Positions 55,877 through 64,000 of a stretch of 64,000 bases of DNA are shown here, one piece after another. Both the position numbers and the translations under genes were made by a program. The notes beneath the pieces are model-generated. The model worked only from the letters and a program-made list of their open reading frames with translations, made no database searches and was not told the origin of the DNA. The DNA lies in assembly GCA_003281455.1 (NCBI GenBank), contig QCBX01000009.1, positions 1-64,000 on the forward strand, given 5' to 3'. How positions within the stretch are numbered: the stretch's first letter is position 1; every line of letters starts with the position of its first letter. Source of the stretch: Prochlorococcus sp. AG-347-J21 (GTDB lineage: Bacteria > Cyanobacteriota > Cyanobacteriia > PCC-6307 > Cyanobiaceae).

Positions 55877-57733
55877 TTATATATTTGCACCAGCAGCAAT
55901 CTTAACAAGTCTTACTACTCCTTTTTCAGTTACTTTTTTTGCAATTTTTATCCCCATTTCTTTTGTATAGGGCTCATTTATAAGTCTTGGAACCCTTTTT
56001 AGAAAAATATCAATTGAATACCCGGGTACTTTTTGTAAAATTTCTAAAAAGTTTCTTAATGGTTCTATATATATTATAAGGTCACTCAAGTTATTGTTTT
56101 CGTTAATAGTATTTAATTTAATTGATTGTGGAAGATAATTATTCAAACTTTTCAATATTTTTAGACTAAGTAAATCTATCTGATTTGTTAAACCTTCAAC
56201 TATCTCATTTCTAAGAAATCCTCCGTTTGGAGAAAAAAGAAGGTTTATTACTTCGTCTAAAAGTTTTTCTAAATCTAGATTTGTTTGCTTTGCAGCGTTA
56301 GATAGCAGGTCTTCTAAACGATCCCATTTAAATTTTTTATTATCAAAAAGCATTTCTTTAAGGCTTTCCCTCAATTGTGGATCAGGGTCTTCCATCAATC
56401 TTCTTGCAAAATATGGATAAGCTGCGCCTAATATTTTGAAGTTTGGATCTACGCTTAAAGCTATTCCTTCTAATGTAAGTAATGATCTAATTATAAGCGC
56501 ATAATATGGGGGTAGTCTGAAAGGGAATTTATACATAACACCAGACATATCGTCTGTAACGCTCTTGAAATCCATTTTCGAAACACCTTGTTCTACTGCG
56601 TTAATGAAAACATCTTGAAATGCTGGAACAATGGGTTCTAGATTAACCTCCTCTGATAAAAATCCCAGTTTTACGAAATCTTGAGACAATTTATCGAAGT
56701 TTTTATTTACTAAATGAACTACTGCTTGAATTAATCCTGACCTAGATTCCCTAGAAACCTCGCTCATCATTCCAAAATCTAGATAACATAATCTTCCATC
56801 TTCTAGGGCTAATAAATTACCCGGATGTGGGTCTGCATGAAAAAAACCATGTTCTAAAAGCTGTTCTAAACTGCATTGCACCCCTATATCAATCATTTCA
56901 TCAGGATTAATTCCTAATTTTTTTACGTCTTCTAAATTCGTTAATTTTGTACCGTCTATCCATTCCATTGCTAAAACTCTTCTTGAAGTTATTTCTTTAT
57001 AAATTTTTGGTACGGCAATCATTTTGTTATGTTTATGCATATCTCTAAATTTTTCTGCATTTGCAGCTTCGTTTAAATAATCCATCTCTTCAAAAACTCT
57101 CTTGCCTAACTCATCAATTAAGGCAACTAGATCACTTCTTATTATTCTGATATTGTTTTTTAGCCAATAAGCAATATTTCTCACAATGTAAAGATCTAAG
57201 GTTATTTGTTCTCTTAAACCTGGCCGTTGTACTTTTATTGCAATGATCTCTTTATTTTTTAATTTAGCTTTATGCACTTGACCTAAAGAAGCAGCAGAAA
57301 TTGGCTCTTTATCAATTTCTAAAAAAATCTCATCTATTTTCTTTCCTAAATCTTCTTCTATTAATTCCATAGCCTTATCACCGTCAAACCCAGGGAGCTG
57401 ATCTTGCAATTCAGATAATTCTTCTAAAAGAATGACTGGGATTATATCTGGTCTTGTTGATAAAGCTTGACCTGCTTTAACAAATGCAGGTCCAAGTTCT
57501 ACTAATAAATTTGTTAATTCTCTTGCTCTAAATCTCGCTTGCTGCTCATTTTTCAATCTTCCAGTTAATTTATCCCATCCAATTGAAAAGATGTAAGCAA
57601 AAATAGGTATGAGTGTTTGCCAAAGTCTTTTTAAAAGTCTTTTAGGATTTTTTTTGTAAATTTTAGAAATTGTATCTGGATCATAATTTAAGAGTCCAGA
57701 TACCTCAATAAAATCAGTAAACTCTTCTTTCAT
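55877..57733 (-). CDS. ABC1/UbiB-family atypical kinase
   Basis: This 618-residue member of the ABC1 (UbiB/COQ8/AarF) family has the KxGQ motif (VKAGQALSTRPD, K86), an ATP-binding lysine in IIAIKVQRPGL, catalytic-type HADPHPGN (about 299) and DFG (about 315). These proteins support quinone or tocopherol/plastoquinone lipid metabolism in photosynthetic cells. A hydrophobic segment at 40-52 may anchor it to membranes. The C-terminal extension (about 460-618) is helical. It is divergent from recN by 68 bp. Confidence 0.92.
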   Translation of the reverse strand: MKEEFTDFIEVSGLLNYDPDTISKIYKKNPKRLLKRLWQTLIPIFAYIFSIGWDKLTGRLKNEQQARFRARELTNLLVELGPAFVKAGQALSTRPDIIPVILLEELSELQDQLPGFDGDKAMELIEEDLGKKIDEIFLEIDKEPISAASLGQVHKAKLKNKEIIAIKVQRPGLREQITLDLYIVRNIAYWLKNNIRIIRSDLVALIDELGKRVFEEMDYLNEAANAEKFRDMHKHNKMIAVPKIYKEITSRRVLAMEWIDGTKLTNLEDVKKLGINPDEMIDIGVQCSLEQLLEHGFFHADPHPGNLLALEDGRLCYLDFGMMSEVSRESRSGLIQAVVHLVNKNFDKLSQDFVKLGFLSEEVNLEPIVPAFQDVFINAVEQGVSKMDFKSVTDDMSGVMYKFPFRLPPYYALIIRSLLTLEGIALSVDPNFKILGAAYPYFARRLMEDPDPQLRESLKEMLFDNKKFKWDRLEDLLSNAAKQTNLDLEKLLDEVINLLFSPNGGFLRNEIVEGLTNQIDLLSLKILKSLNNYLPQSIKLNTINENNNLSDLIIYIEPLRNFLEILQKVPGYSIDIFLKRVPRLINEPYTKEMGIKIAKKVTEKGVVRLVKIAAGANI

Positions 57734-57801
57734 AACTTTATATATTTAAAACCTTTATTTTTTTAAAAAAGAAGTTAATTTTTTTATATGGAAGATTTAT
57801 C

Positions 57802-59481
57802 ATGTTAATACAACTAAAAATAGAAAATATTGCCTTAATAGAAATTATAGAAATTAATTTCGAAAAAGGTTTGAACATCATAACTGGAGATTCAGGTTCA
57901 GGAAAATCATTAATTGTGGATTCCCTAAATGCTTTATTTGGTGGAACCAATATACCTCTAAAACATTTAATACGTCCAGGAAAAGATTTCTGTGTTATTG
58001 AGGCGCTATTTTCTTCTTCTTCCCATATTAATAATTGGTTAATTAGTAATGGTTTTGAAATAACTTCTTCGGAACTACAAATTAAAAGAAAATCTTATAA
58101 AAAAAATAATAAAATTTTATCCAAATATAGCCTTAATAATTTATCAATTAATAGACAATCATTAGAAAAACTTGGACGATTTTTAATTGACTTCGCAGGT
58201 CAATCTGACACTTTTATTTTTGATTCTTTAGATAAGAGAAGATTAATTATTGATGACTTATGTTCCCAAGAATCAAGAGATAATAGCGAAAGGATTAAAA
58301 GTATATGGGGAGAAACTAAAGTTTTAGAAGGATTAATGCATGAAAAAATAGAATTTTCTAGGAATCAAACAGAAAAAAACTTGGCAATTAAACACATGTT
58401 GAAGAGTTTAGAAGAGGCTGATTTAAATTCCAGTGAAGAAATTTTAGAATTAGAGTTATTAGAAAATAAACTAGTTAATAATCTCGAAATTAATAATTCA
58501 ATTAAGTCATCATTAGAAAATTTAAATAATTTCAGTCATGATGAACCGTCAGTAAATTCTTTGATAAATCAGTCAATAAAGATTTTAAATAAAACAGTAA
58601 ATTTCGATTTAAAGATTCAAAAATTTAGAGAGAAGTTATTAAATATCCATGCTGATGTCGAAGGTTTAATTTTTGATTTAAACTCATATTTGCAAGACTT
58701 AGAAAATTATGAATCCAATCTTTCAGAAATACAAAAAAGATTATTTTTTTTAAAAAACTTAGAAAGAACTTTTTCATTGGATCTACCGCAATTAATTGCA
58801 AAGCGTGATCAATTAAAGACGTATTTTCAACAAAATGATCAAGGTAATGAGATTTACAGGATTAAATCTCAAATTGAGAATTTACAAAGTAATTTAAATT
58901 CTTTATTTGTTATTCAATCTACTGAAAGAAAAAAAATTGCTAAACAATTACAAAATTCAGTAATGTCGATTTTAAGCAATCTAGGTTTAGAAAATGCAAA
59001 ATTTTTAATTCAATTTTCTGAATGTAAGCCTTCTAGTGATGGAATTGACGATATAAATTTTTTGTTTTCAGCAAATCCTGATCAGCAGCTTGCTCCATTA
59101 TCAAATGTTATTTCTGGCGGAGAAATGTCAAGATTCTTGTTGGCTATTAAATCTAGTATTTCTAAAAAACCCAACACTTTCTTTTTAGATGAAATTGATA
59201 GTGGTTTAAGTGGTAAATCTCTATTTTCCTTAGTTGAGCTGATAAAAGAAATTTCTAAAAATCAACAAGTTTTATGTATTACACATCAGCCTTTTTTAGC
59301 TGCTAAGGGATCAGCTCATTTTAAAGTTAATAAAAACGTAATTGATGGAATAACTTATACTTCAATTTCAAAATTAACTTCTAAAAATCAAAGAAAAAAT
59401 GAATTAATAGAACTTATAGGTGGAGGTTCTTTCGAAGTAAATGAATACGCTTCTAAACTTATTGATCGCTCAGCTGCGTAA
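57802..59481 (+). CDS. recN: DNA repair ATPase RecN
   Basis: RecN is an SMC-like ATPase acting early in double-strand-break repair. The 559-residue protein has Walker A GDSGSGKSLIVD (29-40), a long central coiled-coil (about 150-350), the ABC signature ISGGEMSRFLLA (about 437) and Walker B FFLDEIDSGLSG (about 460). The first residues MLIQLKIENIALIEI are the family's N-terminal strand. It precedes uvrA by 54 bp in the same direction, so two repair genes may share a transcript. No SOS LexA box was identified upstream. Confidence 0.95.
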   Translation: MLIQLKIENIALIEIIEINFEKGLNIITGDSGSGKSLIVDSLNALFGGTNIPLKHLIRPGKDFCVIEALFSSSSHINNWLISNGFEITSSELQIKRKSYKKNNKILSKYSLNNLSINRQSLEKLGRFLIDFAGQSDTFIFDSLDKRRLIIDDLCSQESRDNSERIKSIWGETKVLEGLMHEKIEFSRNQTEKNLAIKHMLKSLEEADLNSSEEILELELLENKLVNNLEINNSIKSSLENLNNFSHDEPSVNSLINQSIKILNKTVNFDLKIQKFREKLLNIHADVEGLIFDLNSYLQDLENYESNLSEIQKRLFFLKNLERTFSLDLPQLIAKRDQLKTYFQQNDQGNEIYRIKSQIENLQSNLNSLFVIQSTERKKIAKQLQNSVMSILSNLGLENAKFLIQFSECKPSSDGIDDINFLFSANPDQQLAPLSNVISGGEMSRFLLAIKSSISKKPNTFFLDEIDSGLSGKSLFSLVELIKEISKNQQVLCITHQPFLAAKGSAHFKVNKNVIDGITYTSISKLTSKNQRKNELIELIGGGSFEVNEYASKLIDRSAA

Positions 59482-59535
59482 AATAGAAAAAATTCTACTA
59501 TAATAACCTTTTTAAATCATAAATTAGATTTAAAC

Positions 59536-62439
59536 ATGGTGAATAAAGTTGATAGTAATTTTGGAGAAGATAATTCAATAAATATTAGGGGAGCTCGTCA
59601 ACATAATTTAAAAAATATTGATCTTTCTCTACCTAGGAATAAATTCATAGTTTTTACAGGTGTGAGTGGAAGTGGTAAAAGTTCTTTAGCCTTTGATACT
59701 ATTTTTGCTGAAGGTCAAAGAAGATACGTTGAAAGTCTTTCGGCATACGCAAGACAATTTTTGGGTCAAGTAGATAAACCAGATGTTGACAATATTGAAG
59801 GTTTATCACCTGCTATTTCAATTGATCAAAAATCTACAAGTCATAATCCTCGATCAACAGTTGGAACGGTAACAGAGATACAAGATTATTTAAGATTATT
59901 GTTTGGCCGTGCTGGTGAGCCACATTGTCACCATTGCGGGATTCCAATTGCGCCTCAAACAATTGATGAAATGGTTGATCAAATTCTTCTTTTACCAGAA
60001 GGAACAAGGTACCAATTGTTAGCTCCTGTTGTAAGAGGTAAGAAAGGTACACATACAAAATTAATAAGTGGATTAGCTGCTGAAGGATTCGCTAGGGTAA
60101 GAATCAACGGAGAAGTTAGAGAACTAGCTGATAGTATCGAATTAGATAAAAATCAAATTCATAATATTGAGGTAGTAGTTGATAGATTAATTGCAAGAGA
60201 AGGAATACAAGAAAGATTAAATGATTCTCTACAAACTTGTCTTAAAAGAGGTGATGGCTTAGCAATAGTAGAAGTTGTTCCAAAAAAAGGAGAAAACTTA
60301 CCCTCTAACTTAGAGAGAGAAAAACTTTACTCAGAAAATTATGCATGTCCTGTACATGGCTCTATTGTTGAAGAACTTTCTCCTAGATTATTTTCTTTTA
60401 ATAGCCCATATGGGGCCTGTCCAGATTGTCATGGGATTGGTTATTTAAAAAAATTTACTGCAGATAGAGTTATACCTGATAAAACATTGCCTGTTTATGC
60501 TGCAATAGCTCCTTGGAGTGAAAAAGATAATACTTATTACTTCTCTTTACTTTATTCTGTAGGACAGGCTTATGGTTTTGAATTAAAAACTCCTTGGAAA
60601 GATTTAAGTGATTTGCAAAAAAAAGTTCTACTTTTGGGCTCAGATAAACCAATATTAATCCAAGCTGATAGTCGTTTTAAAACTTCTAGTGGTTTTGAAA
60701 GACCTTTTGAAGGGATTTTGCCAATATTAGAAAGGCAATTAAACGAAGCCAATGGAGAATCAGTTAAACAAAAATTAGAAAAGTATCTAGAATTAGTTCC
60801 CTGTAAGACATGTTCTGGAAAAAGATTAAGACCTGAGGCTTTGGCAGTTAAACTTGGTCCATACAATATTACTGACTTAACTTCTATAAGCGTTTCTGAA
60901 ACCCTAAATCACGTTGAACGCATCATGGGTTTAGGTAAGACTAAGAAGGAAAATATATCTTTATCAGAAAAACAAAAGCAAATAGGTGAATTGGTTTTAA
61001 AAGAGATTCGTTTACGTTTGAAGTTTTTAATTAATGTAGGCTTAGATTATTTGACTTTAGATAGACCAGCTATGACTTTGTCTGGTGGTGAGGCACAGCG
61101 TATTAGATTGGCTACACAAATAGGTGCAGGTCTTACTGGCGTTTTATACGTATTAGATGAACCAAGTATTGGTTTGCATCAGAGAGATAATGACAGATTA
61201 TTAGAAACATTAAAAAGCTTAAGAGACTTGGGAAATACTTTAGTTGTGGTTGAACATGATGAAGATACTATGAAATCCGCAGATTATTTAGTAGATATTG
61301 GTCCAGGGGCAGGTGTTTATGGTGGGGAAATTATTGCTAAAGGATCTTATCAAGATGTCTTAAATTCAGAAAGGTCATTAACTGGAGCTTATCTCAGTGG
61401 TAGGAAGTCGATTCCTACTCCAAAAGAACGTAGATCATCTGTAAAAAAAAGTTTAATTTTAAATAATTGCTCTAAAAATAATTTAAAAAATATTTCTGTG
61501 GAATTTCCTTTAGGAAGATTAGTTTCTGTAACTGGTGTGAGTGGAAGTGGAAAGAGCACCTTGATAAATGAATTACTTCATCCTGCATTGTGTCATTCTT
61601 TAGGATTAAAAGTCCCTTTTCCTCAAGGTGTAAAAGAACTAAAAGGTATAAAGGCTATTGATAAAGTTATCGTTATTGATCAATCTCCAATAGGAAGAAC
61701 CCCAAGATCAAATCCTGCTACATATACCGGTGCTTTTGACCCTATAAGGCAGATATTTACTGCCACAGTAGAAGCAAAAGCAAGAGGTTACCAGGCTGGT
61801 CAATTTAGCTTTAATGTGAAAGGAGGAAGATGCGAAGCTTGTAAAGGCCAGGGAGTCAATGTTATTGAAATGAATTTTTTACCTGATGTGTATGTTCAAT
61901 GTGAAGTATGTAAAGGAGCTCGTTTTAATAGAGAAACGCTTCAAGTTAAATATAAAGGTTTTAATATATCTGATGTTTTAGAGATGACTGTTGAACAAGC
62001 TGCAGAAACTTTCTCTGCTATACCTCAAGCGGCTGATAGATTATCTACATTGGTAGATGTCGGCTTAGGCTATGTCAAATTAGGTCAGCCAGCCCCTACA
62101 TTATCTGGTGGAGAGGCTCAAAGAGTTAAGTTAGCGACGGAATTGTCAAAAAGGGCTACGGGAAAAACTTTATACTTGATTGATGAACCAACAACAGGGT
62201 TAAGTTTTTATGATGTTCATAAATTAATGGATGTTATACAACGTTTGGTTGATAAAGGTAATTCAGTAATTGTTATTGAACATAATTTAGATGTTATTAG
62301 ATGTTCAGATTGGATTATCGATTTAGGACCTGATGGAGGGGATAAAGGCGGAGAAATCATTGCAGAGGGGATTCCTGAGGATGTAGCTAAAAATCCTACA
62401 AGTCATACAGCAAAATATCTTAAAAAGGTTCTAAAATAA
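59536..62439 (+). CDS. uvrA: Excinuclease ABC subunit A
   Basis: UvrA is the damage-sensing ATPase of nucleotide excision repair, important in a sunlit organism. The 967-residue protein has two ABC halves: Walker A GVSGSGKSSLAFDT (about 42) and GVSGSGKSTLINEL (about 672), and signatures LSGGEAQRIR and LSGGEAQRVK. Zinc-finger cysteine pairs are CHHC (about 133), CPDC and CKTC in the insertion regions, and CEAC/CEVC in the second half (about 779-805). The C-terminal DEPTTGLSFYDVHKL is canonical. The 201 bp after the stop hold no recognised gene. Confidence 0.97.
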   Translation: MVNKVDSNFGEDNSINIRGARQHNLKNIDLSLPRNKFIVFTGVSGSGKSSLAFDTIFAEGQRRYVESLSAYARQFLGQVDKPDVDNIEGLSPAISIDQKSTSHNPRSTVGTVTEIQDYLRLLFGRAGEPHCHHCGIPIAPQTIDEMVDQILLLPEGTRYQLLAPVVRGKKGTHTKLISGLAAEGFARVRINGEVRELADSIELDKNQIHNIEVVVDRLIAREGIQERLNDSLQTCLKRGDGLAIVEVVPKKGENLPSNLEREKLYSENYACPVHGSIVEELSPRLFSFNSPYGACPDCHGIGYLKKFTADRVIPDKTLPVYAAIAPWSEKDNTYYFSLLYSVGQAYGFELKTPWKDLSDLQKKVLLLGSDKPILIQADSRFKTSSGFERPFEGILPILERQLNEANGESVKQKLEKYLELVPCKTCSGKRLRPEALAVKLGPYNITDLTSISVSETLNHVERIMGLGKTKKENISLSEKQKQIGELVLKEIRLRLKFLINVGLDYLTLDRPAMTLSGGEAQRIRLATQIGAGLTGVLYVLDEPSIGLHQRDNDRLLETLKSLRDLGNTLVVVEHDEDTMKSADYLVDIGPGAGVYGGEIIAKGSYQDVLNSERSLTGAYLSGRKSIPTPKERRSSVKKSLILNNCSKNNLKNISVEFPLGRLVSVTGVSGSGKSTLINELLHPALCHSLGLKVPFPQGVKELKGIKAIDKVIVIDQSPIGRTPRSNPATYTGAFDPIRQIFTATVEAKARGYQAGQFSFNVKGGRCEACKGQGVNVIEMNFLPDVYVQCEVCKGARFNRETLQVKYKGFNISDVLEMTVEQAAETFSAIPQAADRLSTLVDVGLGYVKLGQPAPTLSGGEAQRVKLATELSKRATGKTLYLIDEPTTGLSFYDVHKLMDVIQRLVDKGNSVIVIEHNLDVIRCSDWIIDLGPDGGDKGGEIIAEGIPEDVAKNPTSHTAKYLKKVLK

Positions 62440-62626
62440 GAAAGTTCTTGTTGTATTTCTTCGTATTTTTAATTATTTCAGCAAAATGAAAGTCTTTTTT
62501 AGAAGAGCGTAAAACATGTCAGCAACTCCTTTTTTAAAACTTTTGCATAAAAAAATTTAAAAATCATAATGCTTTCTTAATATTTCCTTAGAAAATTCAG
62601 CTTATTTGTATTAAAGGCCGTGTAGC

Positions 62627-62631
62627 GGAGG
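62627..62631 (+). promoter_or_regulatory. strong Shine-Dalgarno site for sucrose-phosphate synthase
   Basis: GGAGG ends 9 bases before the ATG at 62641. This is a clear site in a genome where such sites are often weak, and it fixes the start of the last gene in the window. Confidence 0.7.
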
Positions 62632-62640
62632 ATTTGTTGA

Positions 62641-64000
62641 ATGAGGTTGAAATTTTTACATTTACATTTGCATGGTCTTATACGTTCTAACAATCTTGAG
62701 TTAGGTAGGGATGCAGATACGGGAGGGCAAACACAATACGTTTTAGAGTTAATTAAAAGTTTGGCTAATACTTCAGAAGTGGACCAAGTGGATTTAGTTA
62801 CTCGTCTAATAAACGACTCTAAAGTAGACGATCAATATTCTCAAGAAGAAGAATTTGTAGAACCTGGAGTTAGAATTTTAAGATTCAAATTTGGACCTAA
62901 TAAATATTTAAGAAAGGAATTGCTTTGGCCTTATTTAGATCATTTAACTGAAAGATTAATTTCTTATTATAAAAAAAACAAAAAGCCTAATTTTATTCAT
63001 GCGCATTATGCAGATGCTGGATATGTAGGAGTGAAACTAAGTAAATCACTAAAAGTTCCACTTATATTTACGGGTCATTCTTTAGGAAGAGAAAAAAAGA
63101 GGAAATTGATTGATACTGGTTTAACAACTAATAAAATAGAAAATCTTTATTCCATAAGTAAAAGAATTGAGGCAGAAGAAAAAGCGTTAAAGGCTGCAGA
63201 TATTGTTGTTACAAGCACCAAACAAGAGTCAGTTTATCAATATGCCCAATATTCTTCTTTTTCACCTCATAAAGCTAAAGTTATTCCTCCTGGTGTTGAT
63301 CATAATAAATTTCACCATTTTCACTCCACAACCGAGACAGCCGACATTGATAATATGATGAAACCTTTTTTAAAGGATTCTACTAAACCTCCATTGTTGA
63401 CAATTTCTAGAGCTGTACGAAGAAAAAATATTCCCTCGTTGATTGAGGCATATGGAAGATCTGAAAAATTAAAAAGAAAAACTAATTTGATTTTAATTTT
63501 AGGTTGTCGAGATAGTACTTCAAAACTTGAACCTCAACAAAAAGATGTATTTCATAATATTTTTGAAATGGTTGATAAATATAATTTATATGGGAAGGTG
63601 GCTTATCCAAAAAAGCATCTTCCAAGTCAGATTCCTGCTTTGTATAGGTGGGCTGCTAGCAGAGGGGGTGTTTTTGTAAATCCAGCTTTGACTGAGCCTT
63701 TTGGTTTAACTCTGCTTGAAGCTTCTTCATGTGGATTGCCAATAATATCAACAAATGATGGAGGTCCAAAAGAAATTCGCTCAAAATGTGAAAATGGACT
63801 TCTAGTAGATGTTACTGATATTAATGAGCTGAAAGTTATTCTTGAAAAAGGAATTTCTAATACTAATCAGTGGAAATTATGGAGTAGAAATGGAATTGAG
63901 GGTGTTAACAGGCACTTTAGCTGGAACACTCATGTTCGCAATTATTTATCAATACTTATAAAAGAGTTTTCAAAGCCTAACAGTTATTCTTCTTCTGATA
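62641..64000 (+). CDS. Sucrose-phosphate synthase, N-terminal part (cut by window edge)
   Basis: The frame from ATG 62641 is open for about 453 codons to the window edge. It begins MRLKFLHLHLHGLI and continues with GRDADTGGQTQYVLELIKSL, the GT4 donor-binding block typical of sucrose-phosphate synthases, and HAHYADAG. Later GHSLGREKKRKL, PPGVDHNKF and the ExxxxxxxE motif in ALTEPFGLTLLEASSCG are all family hallmarks. The product makes sucrose-6-phosphate from UDP-glucose or ADP-glucose and fructose-6-phosphate. Whether a C-terminal phosphatase domain follows cannot be seen. Sucrose and related glucosides serve as osmolytes in Prochlorococcus. Confidence 0.9.
   Translation, partial: MRLKFLHLHLHGLIRSNNLELGRDADTGGQTQYVLELIKSLANTSEVDQVDLVTRLINDSKVDDQYSQEEEFVEPGVRILRFKFGPNKYLRKELLWPYLDHLTERLISYYKKNKKPNFIHAHYADAGYVGVKLSKSLKVPLIFTGHSLGREKKRKLIDTGLTTNKIENLYSISKRIEAEEKALKAADIVVTSTKQESVYQYAQYSSFSPHKAKVIPPGVDHNKFHHFHSTTETADIDNMMKPFLKDSTKPPLLTISRAVRRKNIPSLIEAYGRSEKLKRKTNLILILGCRDSTSKLEPQQKDVFHNIFEMVDKYNLYGKVAYPKKHLPSQIPALYRWAASRGGVFVNPALTEPFGLTLLEASSCGLPIISTNDGGPKEIRSKCENGLLVDVTDINELKVILEKGISNTNQWKLWSRNGIEGVNRHFSWNTHVRNYLSILIKEFSKPNSYSSSD

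Noticed and set aside
62440..62640. Intergenic region between uvrA and sucrose-phosphate synthase searched for small genes or RNAs
   Set aside because: Only very short frames (for example 14 codons at 62516-62560) and no stable structure were seen; most likely untranslated leader and promoter.

Overview
The window looks like a stretch of chromosome from a high-light-adapted Prochlorococcus (marine picocyanobacterium). The reasons are the strong AT bias (by eye about 30% G+C, not computed), very tight gene packing with many 1-35 bp overlaps, and a cyanobacterial gene set: a Flv1/Flv3 flavodiiron pair, a Calvin-cycle type Gap2, CbiD, a thylakoid-lumen-type cyclophilin, a DUF1400 protein and sucrose-phosphate synthase. 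The order dnaN - PRC-barrel - purL - purF - topoisomerase A - TPR - queG - DUF502 - nusB - ftsY matches what I recall of the start of Prochlorococcus chromosomes, here in reverse orientation. No rRNA, tRNA, IS element, prophage or CRISPR array was recognised; it is core genome rather than an island.

Layout. 1-10 kb: a possible 3' fragment of an unknown gene, then argJ, coaE, gatB, thiO-like, ndk, speA and alaS. 10-14.2 kb: flv3 and flv1 with an NADPH-dependent FMN reductase, a compact oxygen-photoreduction module. 14.2-23.9 kb: PBP2, several small hypothetical genes, a Cas4/RecB-like Fe-S nuclease, guaA, cbiD, a class V aminotransferase, an AbrB-type membrane protein and an HNH nuclease. 23.9-33.8 kb: epimerase, pdxA, accB, efp, cyclophilin, thiL, gap2, murC-murB-ybaB and rsgA. 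33.7-38 kb: the grpE-dnaJ-tusA-rsgA transcription unit, msrB, a dihydrouridine synthase and a Gly-rich RRM protein. 38-48 kb: argH, a PP2C/SpoIIE phosphatase, ftsY with a 30-bp tandem repeat, nusB, DUF502, queG, TPR protein and a second GyrA/ParC-type subunit. 48-54 kb: purF, purL, PRC-barrel protein and dnaN.

The only gene-free gap over 300 bp is 53857-54193, upstream of dnaN. It has several near-consensus DnaA boxes and, on the minus strand, two abutting boxes followed by four CTA triplets and a T-rich tract. That is the geometry of a bacterial basal origin-unwinding system, so I propose it is oriC. It is the most interesting non-coding signal in the window. 54.2-64 kb: thrC, a DUF1400 protein and a UbiB-family kinase form one leftward unit; recN, uvrA and a truncated sucrose-phosphate synthase run rightward to the window edge.

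Functionally the window is housekeeping: replication initiation (oriC, dnaN), repair (recN, uvrA), purine synthesis (purF, purL, guaA), cell-wall precursor and elongation enzymes (murB, murC, PBP2), protein folding and targeting (grpE, dnaJ, ftsY, efp), cofactor synthesis (coaE, thiL, thiO, pdxA, accB, cbiD) and light-stress protection (flv1/flv3, msrB). No wholly new system was found. The better leads are the origin architecture, slippage-prone repeats in ftsY and the RRM protein, a free-standing Fe-S nuclease without CRISPR, and several lineage-specific small proteins.
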